DNA from: CAZSTA01 sp964609495 [NCBI: uncultured bacterium]
GTDB taxonomy: Bacteria; CAZSTA01
NCBI GenBank assembly: GCA_964609495.1
Contig: CAZSTA010000032.1
Coordinates: 1 to 25,117, forward strand
Length of the DNA stretch: 25,117 nt
Direction: 5' to 3'
Notes under the pieces: generated by a model
Told to the model about the DNA's origin: nothing
The model's input: only the letters and a program-made list of their open reading frames with translations
Database searches by the model: none
Program-made: the position numbers and the translations under genes
Part shown: positions 8,632 to 15,238 of the stretch, piece after piece
How positions within the stretch are numbered: the stretch's first letter is position 1
Layout of the letters: every line of letters begins with the position of its first letter

Positions 8632-9156
8632 CTACTTTATTATAACCACCGGAGTCCCAATGGGAACTATATCTACCAGCTCTTCTATATCCTTATTGTG
8701 CATTCTAATACAACCGTGAGAGATCGCCTTCCCGATGGAGGAGGGATCGTTAGTTCCGTGTATTCCGTAGTGAGGCTCGCTTATCCCTATCCAACGCGTT
8801 CCCAATTGATTATTCTTGTTCTTCTTATAAGGTGATATCGCTTTCCCCTCCCAATACCAAACAGGATCGGTTACCTTATTTATTATCTCGAATCTCCCCA
8901 CCGGCGTCTCGCTCTCAACTGCCCCGATAGCAACTGGATATATCTTCAATATCTCCTGTCCTTTATATAGAATCAAGCTGAAGGTGGATTTGGCGATGAC
9001 GATTCCATAGCCATTCCCTATCGCCGGGGAAGGGATCGCTTTTAGTGGCTCGGGAATAATGCTCTCCTCAGATAATCCGTCCGATATGGAGAAGATATTG
9101 ATCGCTAGGATGGATATGATCGCTAATAGTAGATTTATACTCGACTTTCTATACAC
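8632..9156 (-). CDS. L,D-transpeptidase (YkuD domain), exported
   Basis: The protein is a small YkuD/ErfK-type L,D-transpeptidase that would form 3-3 peptidoglycan cross-links or attach proteins to the wall outside the membrane. An N-terminal hydrophobic helix (SINLLLAIISILAINIFSI) acts as signal or anchor. The catalytic domain fills the rest, with TPVGRF, IHGTND and SHGCIRM; the Cys of SHGC is the nucleophile. I chose GTG at 9154-9156 (174 residues) because GGAAGG lies 7 bases upstream. A TTG at 9171 is in frame, would add five residues and has no good ribosome site. It sits between two kinase genes and is the only recognisable peptidoglycan enzyme here, so it may be an output or a fellow traveller of the signalling system. 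No LysM or other wall-binding domain is present. Confidence 0.92.
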   Translation of the reverse strand: MYRKSSINLLLAIISILAINIFSISDGLSEESIIPEPLKAIPSPAIGNGYGIVIAKSTFSLILYKGQEILKIYPVAIGAVESETPVGRFEIINKVTDPVWYWEGKAISPYKKNKNNQLGTRWIGISEPHYGIHGTNDPSSIGKAISHGCIRMHNKDIEELVDIVPIGTPVVIIK

Positions 9157-9206
9157 TCTTGTACCTTCCAAATGGAGAGCAGATTAGGCTTTGAACTCAC
9201 CTTAAT

Positions 9207-9314
9207 CACCCTCCCCCCTAACCTCCTCCCATCAAGGGAGGGGGGAATAAAGGGCTTTAGTTCAATCTCGACGTTCCCTCTCCCCTCGTGGGAGAGGGAT
9301 AGGGTGAGGGGGAG
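9207..9314. repeat. paired-hairpin REP/BIME-like palindromic element
   Basis: The 200-base gap between the L,D-transpeptidase and the upstream kinase holds two hairpins in mirrored arrangement. Hairpin 1 pairs 9222-9230 with 9236-9244 (one G-T pair). Hairpin 2 is a perfect 9-bp stem, CCCTCTCCC (9276-9284) with GGGAGAGGG (9290-9298), and a 5-base loop. The outer ends are also inverted copies, CACCCT at 9207-9212 and AGGGTG at 9301-9306. Each half therefore reads CACCCT, a C-rich run, then a hairpin, the halves facing opposite ways. This is the layout of bacterial interspersed mosaic elements. The extreme C/G strand bias differs sharply from the surrounding genes. Only one copy is seen in this window. 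Confidence 0.7.
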
Positions 9315-9371
9315 AATCATATCTTGAACTAATAATCGAAAAACTAAGAATAGGGAATTATTTCTTTGAAA

Positions 9372-11249
9372 CTACTTAAACACGTATAGTCCCATCAGAA
9401 TTCCAAATACTCCATAGGATATGAGATATCTCAATGCTGTAAGGTTGCTGTTGGAGATAATCGGGAAGAATAAACCGCCGATCGCCCCGCTTAAAGCTCC
9501 TAATAGCAAACTGGGTAAGAGTCTCTCTTTAGCAGTCGAATCCTCTCCTAATTCCAAGCCCAATCCCACATAAGCACCGATTATAGAATAGACGATAGCG
9601 TAGATGATAAGAGAGTTCACCAACTCGTTATTGACTATGGTTATATTAAGCAATACCCTTTCCAAGAGCAGGCCACTTATGATTCCTCCTAAAGCTCCAC
9701 ATAGGGCGGCATAAATAGGGCTCAGAAGCGAAACGAGGAAGGATTTGTGGATTACCCCTCGACCCAGATTGAGAAGCAAGCTTATCAACAAACCGATGAG
9801 ACCGAGTCCGAGGAAGCCTATCGAATTCTCACTTCCTAAGGCTAACGAAGGATCGCCGAGATATCTACTCGCCGTTTGGCTCACATTTGGATCGCTCACC
9901 AAGGCCTTTGCCAAGAAATATCCTATTGATCCACCTAGAACGCCTATAATCCCTCCTCGAGTGGCTTTCAGCTTCAGATCTCCTTTGGAGAGGGAGAACA
10001 CGGGAGGGGTGGAAGAGAGGGCAGGATTTGCGGAAACTAGGGGAGTTTGTTTAGCTGGAAGGGAAGCTACTACCTCCACTTGTCCATTTCCCCCATTAGA
10101 GCGAATATCTATATTCCCTTGATATTTCTGACCATCGGCGAAGTTGGTGGCATCGAGGCGCACCTTTACCGTTACCTTATCTCCAGTAAAGGCATCACGA
10201 CTAGTTTTAATCCAAGAGGAGCTAGCATGGATCGTTCCACTCAGTTCACCGCTTCCCCCATTAGCGATGGTTAATTTACTGGTGTAAACCTTCTTCCTCC
10301 TAAGTTCTCCGAAATCTATCCTATTTGTGCTAAGGATCATAACCGGCATATAACGGAGAGTTCCGGAGAAAGGTCTTCCACAGTTGGGACAAAATTTGCC
10401 ACCTAAACGGACCAATCCTCCACAGTTGGGACATATCCCCCCGGCAATAGCCTCCAAGAGGGCATTCTTCATCTCCGCGGCGGATTGATAGCGATCGTCT
10501 GGATCGTGTTGAGTGGCCTTTAATATAAATTGATCCAGTCCTTTAGATAAATTGGGATTCAGGGAGGAAGGGGGAGCGAATTGGAAGGGATTTTGAGCTG
10601 GATCATTACCGGTTAATAGTTGATGCAGGGTAGCTCCTAGCGCGTAGATGTCAGAACGAGCATCGGTCTGCCCCTTTCCATACTGCTCTGGAGGAGAGTA
10701 ACCAGGGGTTCCTATCACTACAGTGTCTTGCGCTTTCTTCTTCTTGAAAAAACGAGCGATGCCGAAATCGATGAGCTTCACCTCGTTGCGGGGATTTATC
10801 ATCACATTATCGGGCTTCATATCACGAAAGATAACTGGTTTCACATCTTTAGCTGAGGATGGTTTATAGGTATGGAGATAATCGAGGACATCACACAACT
10901 GTCGAGCCCACTCCAGCACTTGCATCTCGGGAAGGGGACCGTTAACCTTTTTCAATTTAGAGGCAAGCGTCTCGCCCTCTATGAACTCCATAACGAGATA
11001 GTGCTTTCCCCCTTCCGAGAAGTAATCGGCAACCTCCGGAAGGTTGGGGTGGTCTAAGCGAGCCAAGAGCGAGGCCTCTAATTGGAAATGCTCGATCGCT
11101 TGGGCTCGCTCGGCAGGATCGGTGAAGAAATCTAACATCTCCTTGATTGCCCAGAACTTGCCCTGCAATCGCTCATCCTCAGCCAAGTACACCGCGCCCA
11201 TTCCACCCTTGCCCAGAGTCTTCAGAATCCTATAGCGATTTTGAAGCAT
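9372..11249 (-). CDS. membrane Ser/Thr kinase with zinc ribbon, ASH/IgD-like domain and three-fold Gly-rich membrane repeat
   Basis: This 625-residue protein has a complete N-terminal kinase (about 6-268): GKGGMG at 13-18, K36, catalytic loop FRDMKPDN (D143, Phe in place of His), DFG 161-163, PPE 186-188. A zinc ribbon follows (C273, C276, C287, C290), then a beta-sandwich of the ASH/IgD-like type (about 300-398, IDFGELRRKKVYTSKLTIAN), a Pro/Ser linker, and a C-terminal membrane region (about 430-625). The membrane part has three related units, each opening with a Gly-rich helix (GVLGGSIGYFL; GALGGIISGLLLE; GALSGAIGGLFF) and closing with another Gly-containing helix. It is a smaller relative of the 1158-residue kinase and shares the order kinase-ribbon-sandwich-membrane. 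The ATG has GGAG unusually close (2 bases). The 86-base gap upstream contains a possible terminator. Confidence 0.93.
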   Translation of the reverse strand: MLQNRYRILKTLGKGGMGAVYLAEDERLQGKFWAIKEMLDFFTDPAERAQAIEHFQLEASLLARLDHPNLPEVADYFSEGGKHYLVMEFIEGETLASKLKKVNGPLPEMQVLEWARQLCDVLDYLHTYKPSSAKDVKPVIFRDMKPDNVMINPRNEVKLIDFGIARFFKKKKAQDTVVIGTPGYSPPEQYGKGQTDARSDIYALGATLHQLLTGNDPAQNPFQFAPPSSLNPNLSKGLDQFILKATQHDPDDRYQSAAEMKNALLEAIAGGICPNCGGLVRLGGKFCPNCGRPFSGTLRYMPVMILSTNRIDFGELRRKKVYTSKLTIANGGSGELSGTIHASSSWIKTSRDAFTGDKVTVKVRLDATNFADGQKYQGNIDIRSNGGNGQVEVVASLPAKQTPLVSANPALSSTPPVFSLSKGDLKLKATRGGIIGVLGGSIGYFLAKALVSDPNVSQTASRYLGDPSLALGSENSIGFLGLGLIGLLISLLLNLGRGVIHKSFLVSLLSPIYAALCGALGGIISGLLLERVLLNITIVNNELVNSLIIYAIVYSIIGAYVGLGLELGEDSTAKERLLPSLLLGALSGAIGGLFFPIISNSNLTALRYLISYGVFGILMGLYVFK

Positions 11250-11321
11250 TTCTCCAGCATTAAGCGTGATTCAACACCTCACAAAAGGTAACTTTTTAAC
11301 CTTGAGTTTTATTGGAAGCAA

Positions 11322-11357
11322 AAAGTTCACTTTTCTTATGATTTTATCGTGAACTTT
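11322..11357 (-). terminator. possible weak terminator or attenuator hairpin
   Basis: A 9-bp perfect inverted repeat (AAAGTTCAC at 11322-11330 and GTGAACTTT at 11349-11357) spans the stop codon of the triple-zinc-ribbon FHA gene, with an 18-base A-rich loop. On the minus strand the stem runs into five T residues (from 11324 downward). The stem is AT-rich, so termination would be inefficient. It may lower expression of the kinase gene downstream, not stop transcription. The rest of the 86-base gap (11250-11335) has a further weak inverted repeat (AAGGT/ACCTT) and no convincing promoter. Confidence 0.35.
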
Positions 11358-12154
11358 AACCTTGTTTTACCCATCACGATCGAATCGCCATCTTTCAGTT
11401 CACAGGGGGTAGAGGGAGCTATCTTCTGGCGATTCACAAAGGTGGGATTGCTCGCGCTCAAGTGTTCCAAGAGGAATTTGTCATCCTTGCGGATGAGCTT
11501 AGCATGTTTTCGGGATACATATTGCTCAGGATCGGCTTCATCAAGATCGATATCTGGTATATCACCGGTCTCCGGATCGAAGCGCCCGATGATCGCCTCA
11601 TCCTGATCGACCGTGTATTCTTTACCATTAGCCGCGGGAGTGGTCACGGTGAGAACTGCCCCTGGAGGAGCTACGGCAGCCACTTCCTCAGCTTCTTCTT
11701 CCTCCGCGACTTCCGCAGGCTCGGTTTCAGGAGCTATCTGAGTAGTAGGTAGAGGTCTCCCACAGTTTATACAAAATCTATCGCCAGGCTGATTCACCGT
11801 CTTGCAATCAGGACATACAACTCCTCCCGCAACCTCCGCGGCAGTGGGGGTGGCAACTTCTACCTCCTCCTCTTCGACCTTGGGTTGCTCCACCACTTGA
11901 GGTTGCTTAGCCGCGGTCTCTGCCTCCGCCAAGCTCATACCACAATTAGTGCAGAAGTTATCCCCTGGCTGATTCGACGCCCCACAGCTAGGACATATTA
12001 TCTCCGTAGGTTCAGCCGCGGTAGGAGGAGGAGTTGGCTGCGAGGTTGCAGGAGCAGGGGGAGTCTCAGGAGCTATATCCGACAGAGGCTCCCCACAATT
12101 ATCACAAAAGGCAGCTCCAGCTATATTTTCAGTTCCACAATTCGGACATTTCAT
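11336..12154 (-). CDS. triple zinc ribbon-FHA domain protein
   Basis: This 272-residue soluble protein has three zinc ribbons (C3-C20, C54-C71, C114-C131) joined by Pro/Ala- and Glu-rich linkers, then a C-terminal forkhead-associated domain (about 168-270). The FHA residues that bind phosphothreonine are present: GR at 190-191, SRKH at 214-217, TFVN at 238-241, with an insertion rich in Asp before SRKH. It should read phosphothreonine marks left by the neighbouring kinases. Three ribbons in a row suggest a multivalent adaptor, although DNA or RNA binding by the ribbons is possible. No membrane segment is seen. AAAGGAGGT lies 11 bases before the ATG. The canonical VWA gene is immediately upstream (51-base gap) and a membrane kinase downstream. 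Confidence 0.92.
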   Translation of the reverse strand: MKCPNCGTENIAGAAFCDNCGEPLSDIAPETPPAPATSQPTPPPTAAEPTEIICPSCGASNQPGDNFCTNCGMSLAEAETAAKQPQVVEQPKVEEEEVEVATPTAAEVAGGVVCPDCKTVNQPGDRFCINCGRPLPTTQIAPETEPAEVAEEEEAEEVAAVAPPGAVLTVTTPAANGKEYTVDQDEAIIGRFDPETGDIPDIDLDEADPEQYVSRKHAKLIRKDDKFLLEHLSASNPTFVNRQKIAPSTPCELKDGDSIVMGKTRLKFTIKS

Positions 12155-12205
12155 TATAATCTAATACCTCCTTTATATATGAAAGTAGAGAATAGAAATT
12201 GGGAA

Positions 12206-13477
12206 TCAGAAGAGATCTTCTGGTAAAGCATTAGGATCTAATTTTCGAGTTGCTCCCTTGAGACGCTTGGTAACGCCCTTGGAGATACCTCCTTGTTTCT
12301 CGATATCCTTGATCGCTTCCTCGGTCAACTTTCTGGTGCCAGGATCGGTGAGCCTCTGAGTTTGGGCTCTCAAGAGGTTAGCGGCTTTCTCTTGCTCTCC
12401 TTGTTCCGCCATCTTGATAGCTCTATTGATGACCCGGTGGGAGTTGACTCGATCGATTACCGACATCACCTCTTGGTTGAAGACATTAGCCACCCTGGGA
12501 TCAGTAGTATAACTTAGAAGAAGATCTTCCTTGATACTCTTGTTATATTCCCCTCTAGCTGGTATATCATATAACACCTCTAATTGAGCGATACGATAGG
12601 TTCCTGCTTGACGAGGAGGTAGGATCAACTCTAAAAGGACCGATTGGACTTGGCCTTCCTCCAGATCGTTTAGACTAACATTGATCTCCCTTCCCCTAAG
12701 CACTTGACTCAAATCGAGAGAGATAATATCTGGTCTGGCTCGATCTACCCGCCTCACATTTATCCCGACGCTCATCTTCAATCTAACGCGGGGATTCTGG
12801 ATGACGATAGCCTGCAGGCCTCCTAGCTCCTCATTAAAATAGTTTGGTATCTGAGAAGGATTTCGGATAATATAGCACTTTCCTCTGGTGCTATCAGCGA
12901 TATCCATCGCCAAATCCTCGTTGAAGTCATCCCCGACTCCGAAGACGCTGTAGGTGATGCCATTATCAGCCTGTCGCTTAACAAAAGGTTCAATTTTCCC
13001 CTCGTTGACATTCTCCAGACCATCGGTGAAGAGGATCACTCGATTGACTTTCTCGGAAGAAAGCACATTTTTTACCTCTTGAGTCCCCAATCTTGCCCCA
13101 TCGAACATATTAGTCGAACTTCCGATATCGAGGGAATCGAGGTTATTTATCCTCCTCTTCATAGTGGATTTATCCCTCGCTTTCTGACTTGGGATCACGA
13201 CTTTAGCTCTCTCGGCAAAGGCTACGATGGATACCTCATCATTCTCGGAGATATTATCTATGATGTATTTAGAGGCTTCCTTAACATATTCTATCTTCTT
13301 CTCATCATACATCGAACCACTTCTATCCAGAACTAAGCTGATATTCAAAGGAGTAGGTCCCAGACGCACATCTTCCGCGGGCTTCACATCAACTAGAAGA
13401 TAGACGAGCATATTCTCGCTGGTGACGTTGACTGCATTTCGGTTAAAAAGATAACCCATCTCTACTTCGTTCGCCAC
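12206..13477 (-). CDS. VWA domain protein with intact MIDAS
   Basis: This 423-residue soluble protein has a beta-strand N-terminus, a von Willebrand A domain (about 44-245) with complete metal site (DRSGS at 51-55, T122 in SSTNMFDG, D152 in FTDG), and a beta-rich domain with the LPPRQAGTYRIAQL motif shared with the two other VWA genes. A charged helical tail (about 330-423) ends in PNALPEDLF. The start is GTG at 13475-13477, supported by AAGGAAGGTGAT 5 bases upstream, close to a full anti-16S match. It lacks a zinc ribbon. VWA domains with MIDAS usually make divalent-metal-dependent protein contacts. Here it may be the working copy while the paralogues at 2749-5085 have lost metal ligands. 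Confidence 0.9.
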   Translation of the reverse strand: MANEVEMGYLFNRNAVNVTSENMLVYLLVDVKPAEDVRLGPTPLNISLVLDRSGSMYDEKKIEYVKEASKYIIDNISENDEVSIVAFAERAKVVIPSQKARDKSTMKRRINNLDSLDIGSSTNMFDGARLGTQEVKNVLSSEKVNRVILFTDGLENVNEGKIEPFVKRQADNGITYSVFGVGDDFNEDLAMDIADSTRGKCYIIRNPSQIPNYFNEELGGLQAIVIQNPRVRLKMSVGINVRRVDRARPDIISLDLSQVLRGREINVSLNDLEEGQVQSVLLELILPPRQAGTYRIAQLEVLYDIPARGEYNKSIKEDLLLSYTTDPRVANVFNQEVMSVIDRVNSHRVINRAIKMAEQGEQEKAANLLRAQTQRLTDPGTRKLTEEAIKDIEKQGGISKGVTKRLKGATRKLDPNALPEDLF

Positions 13478-13518
13478 TTATTATCACCTTCCTTATCTAT
13501 TCGAAAATTACTTATTAT

Positions 13519-13550
13519 ATTATACGTTATAATCTAAATTATGGCGTCAA
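13519..13550 (-). promoter_or_regulatory. candidate internal promoter ahead of the VWA gene
   Basis: On the minus strand, TTGACG (revcomp of 13545-13550) is followed after 20 bases by TATAAT (revcomp of 13519-13524), with a second overlapping TATAAT at 13514-13519. The 20-base spacer is longer than the optimal 17, so activity is doubtful. The AT-rich 61-base gap 13478-13538 is one of the few places in the cluster where an internal promoter would fit. It would drive the VWA, FHA and kinase genes separately from the upstream half. Confidence 0.3.
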
Positions 13551-13769
13551 AATTTCTACCTCAGCTATATGGTGATTATCTTCTGGGATAGGTTTTCCTC
13601 CCTCAATTAAAGTCTCTAAGTAAAGAGTTATAGCAGATTTGATATTAGCCAAGGCAGAATCATAAGTATCTCCCTCGGATATACAGCCGGGAAGAGAAGG
13701 GACATAGACTGTATAACCTCCTTCTTCGGCTGGTTCGAATATTACCTTGTAGAAAATCTTTCTAGCCAT
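13539..13769 (-). CDS. HicB-like antitoxin-family protein
   Basis: This 76-residue protein starts MARKIFYKVIFEPAEEGGYTV and contains the HicB core (VPSLPGCISEGDTYDSALANIKSAI), an RNase-H-like fold that normally binds or blocks the HicA toxin. I chose ATG at 13767-13769 because AGAGG lies 7-8 bases upstream. An in-frame TTG at 13814 overlapping the upstream stop would add 15 residues but is less likely. No HicA (short double-stranded-RNA-binding-like toxin) gene is beside it, and the usual C-terminal DNA-binding domain of HicB is missing. It may be an orphan HicB, common in bacterial genomes, or a stabiliser in an unusual antitoxin pair with the gene upstream. Confidence 0.85.
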   Translation of the reverse strand: MARKIFYKVIFEPAEEGGYTVYVPSLPGCISEGDTYDSALANIKSAITLYLETLIEGGKPIPEDNHHIAEVEILTP

Positions 13770-13810
13770 TTTATAACCTCTTTGATAAACGTTTTGATAG
13801 GATATTAGTA

Positions 13811-14155
13811 TCAACTAGGATCATTTCTGATCTTCCTTATCGTTTCCATTTGTCTCTCAAGCTCCTCTTTAGATAACTCTGCGACAATAACTTTAATTCC
13901 TCTAGTTCCTAGGACATTTTTAAAGGTTATGGGATCTATCCCTGCTATCTCCGCTGCTCTCGCCAGAGTAACTTCCTCATCCTTATAAAGCTGGATAGCT
14001 GCCTCCAACCTGAGATCGGGCTTGAGGGCAAAGAATAGATTAAGAGCTTCGCTTATCACCTCCCTCTTACTCCTGTATAGACCTGCCCTGACTATAGCCC
14101 TTACCTCCTGCTCCAGTTGAGAAACTTCCTTACCTTCCTTCAACTTAATCGCCAT
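13811..14155 (-). CDS. RHH-type/UPF0175-family antitoxin-like protein
   Basis: This 114-residue protein has an N-terminal ribbon-helix-helix-like segment (about 12-42, EVRAIVRAGLYRSKREVISEAL) followed by a UPF0175-like helix-turn-helix (about 52-92, AAIQLYKDEEVTLARAAEIAGI) and a charged helix. UPF0175 proteins are usually antitoxins or regulators next to PIN-domain toxins. No PIN gene is present here; the neighbour is a HicB-like gene, whose own ATG lies 41 bases after this stop. GGGGTGAT upstream of the ATG gives a good ribosome site. The pair interrupts the signalling cluster and could be a later insertion or a small regulator of it. Confidence 0.75.
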   Translation of the reverse strand: MAIKLKEGKEVSQLEQEVRAIVRAGLYRSKREVISEALNLFFALKPDLRLEAAIQLYKDEEVTLARAAEIAGIDPITFKNVLGTRGIKVIVAELSKEELERQMETIRKIRNDPS

Positions 14156-14173
14156 AGATCATCACCCCTCATA

Positions 14174-15232
14174 CTACCTCTGTGTTAAATCCCTTCCGCA
14201 CTGCCTACAGAACTTAGCTCCCACTTTGTTCGGAGTCCCACAGCTTGGACAGATCACCTGTTTGACATCCTCAGTAGGAGATGGTCTCCTCTCCTCTTCT
14301 TCGATTAAAACAGGTTTCTCCTCCCTAACGGCGCTCGTTTCAATTTGACTTTGAGCGATAGGAACTTCTCCCTTGACAAATTTCTCTCTGAAGATGAACT
14401 CCAAGCCACCGAATCTGAGCTTATCTCCATTCACTAGCTGATGTCTATTAATGAGTCGCTGTCCATTTACAAAAGTTCCCTTATCACTTCCAGCATCTTG
14501 AAGCCAATACTTCTTACTCTCGATAGCGATGATCGCATGTTTAGGAGAGACCTCGGGATCTCCAAAGAGACCAATATCGCTCAACTCGTCCTTGCCGATA
14601 GTGGTTGGATTCTTCGATATTATATACTCCCTCCCCTCGTATCTGCTCGTGAGTCCATAAAGCCAAGCTTGAGCTAGCATCCTCTCTATAATAACTATAA
14701 ATGCTCCGATAAACGCTCCTAGTAGCACCGTAGCGATCAACCTGCTCAATACCCCAGTAGGAAATATCCAGCCTATGATCTCGAAGAAGCCTCCCCCTAG
14801 ATAGCCCCCGATCAGTCCGCCTAAAGCACCTCTCCACTCTCGAACAGGATCTTTAGTAACTGCTCCCTGAGAGAAGCCTATGAATGCTCCAACTATGGCC
14901 CAGCCAGCGGCCCTTCCGACCAGAGCGTATCCTCCAGCTCGTAGAACCTCGAAAGCCCACTCTCCGAGAATGCTCCCTATCGCCCCTCCGATCGCGCCGA
15001 GTATCGCACCAGATTTCATCCTCTTGAGGGTCTGTCCCGGCCTTCTATCAATTAATCCTAAGCAAGCACCGATAGTCGCACTGATGACTATGAAGTAGAG
15101 GGCGGTCATTACATATCTCATAAAAGCGATCTCGAAGTGAGGCCAGGCTAAAAGTTCCCCTGGCGCCCAGCCAATAGCACCTCCTAACGCTCCTGCTAAG
15201 GCGCTATAGATGATCCTCCTTTTGGATCTCAT
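14174..15232 (-). CDS. membrane-FHA-zinc ribbon protein
   Basis: This 352-residue protein has an N-terminal membrane region (about 8-190), a cytoplasmic FHA domain (about 203-285) and a C-terminal zinc ribbon (C328-C345). The membrane part shows three related units of about 55 residues. Each begins with a Gly-zipper helix and an acidic residue (GALGGAIGWAPGE; GAIGGAIGSILGE; GLIGGYLGGGFFE) and ends with an IGAxxG helix. The FHA motif is present: IGKDE, SPKHA (229-233) and GTFVNG (252-257); the Arg of the usual SRxH is Pro-Lys here, so phosphopeptide affinity may differ. An acidic linker separates FHA and ribbon. Its ribosome site (AAAGGAG) overlaps the last codons of the upstream toroid gene, implying coupling. 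It likely tethers phosphoproteins or ribbon partners to the membrane. Confidence 0.9.
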   Translation of the reverse strand: MRSKRRIIYSALAGALGGAIGWAPGELLAWPHFEIAFMRYVMTALYFIVISATIGACLGLIDRRPGQTLKRMKSGAILGAIGGAIGSILGEWAFEVLRAGGYALVGRAAGWAIVGAFIGFSQGAVTKDPVREWRGALGGLIGGYLGGGFFEIIGWIFPTGVLSRLIATVLLGAFIGAFIVIIERMLAQAWLYGLTSRYEGREYIISKNPTTIGKDELSDIGLFGDPEVSPKHAIIAIESKKYWLQDAGSDKGTFVNGQRLINRHQLVNGDKLRFGGLEFIFREKFVKGEVPIAQSQIETSAVREEKPVLIEEEERRPSPTEDVKQVICPSCGTPNKVGAKFCRQCGRDLTQR

Positions 15233-15238
15233 TTTTAT

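Noticed and set aside
9135-9320. 61-codon minus-strand frame reading LTLSLSHEGRG
   Set aside because: It is a translation of the palindromic repeat element; peptides of this type are typical spurious calls over C/G-rich interspersed repeats, and the frame overlaps the L,D-transpeptidase start.
9745-10122. 125-codon plus-strand frame
   Set aside because: Antisense to the membrane repeat of the kinase at 9372; no recognisable domain and no ribosome site.
11885-12226. 113-codon plus-strand frame rich in Arg and Ser
   Set aside because: Antisense to zinc ribbon linkers of the FHA gene; low-complexity composition follows from the Pro/Glu-rich coding strand.
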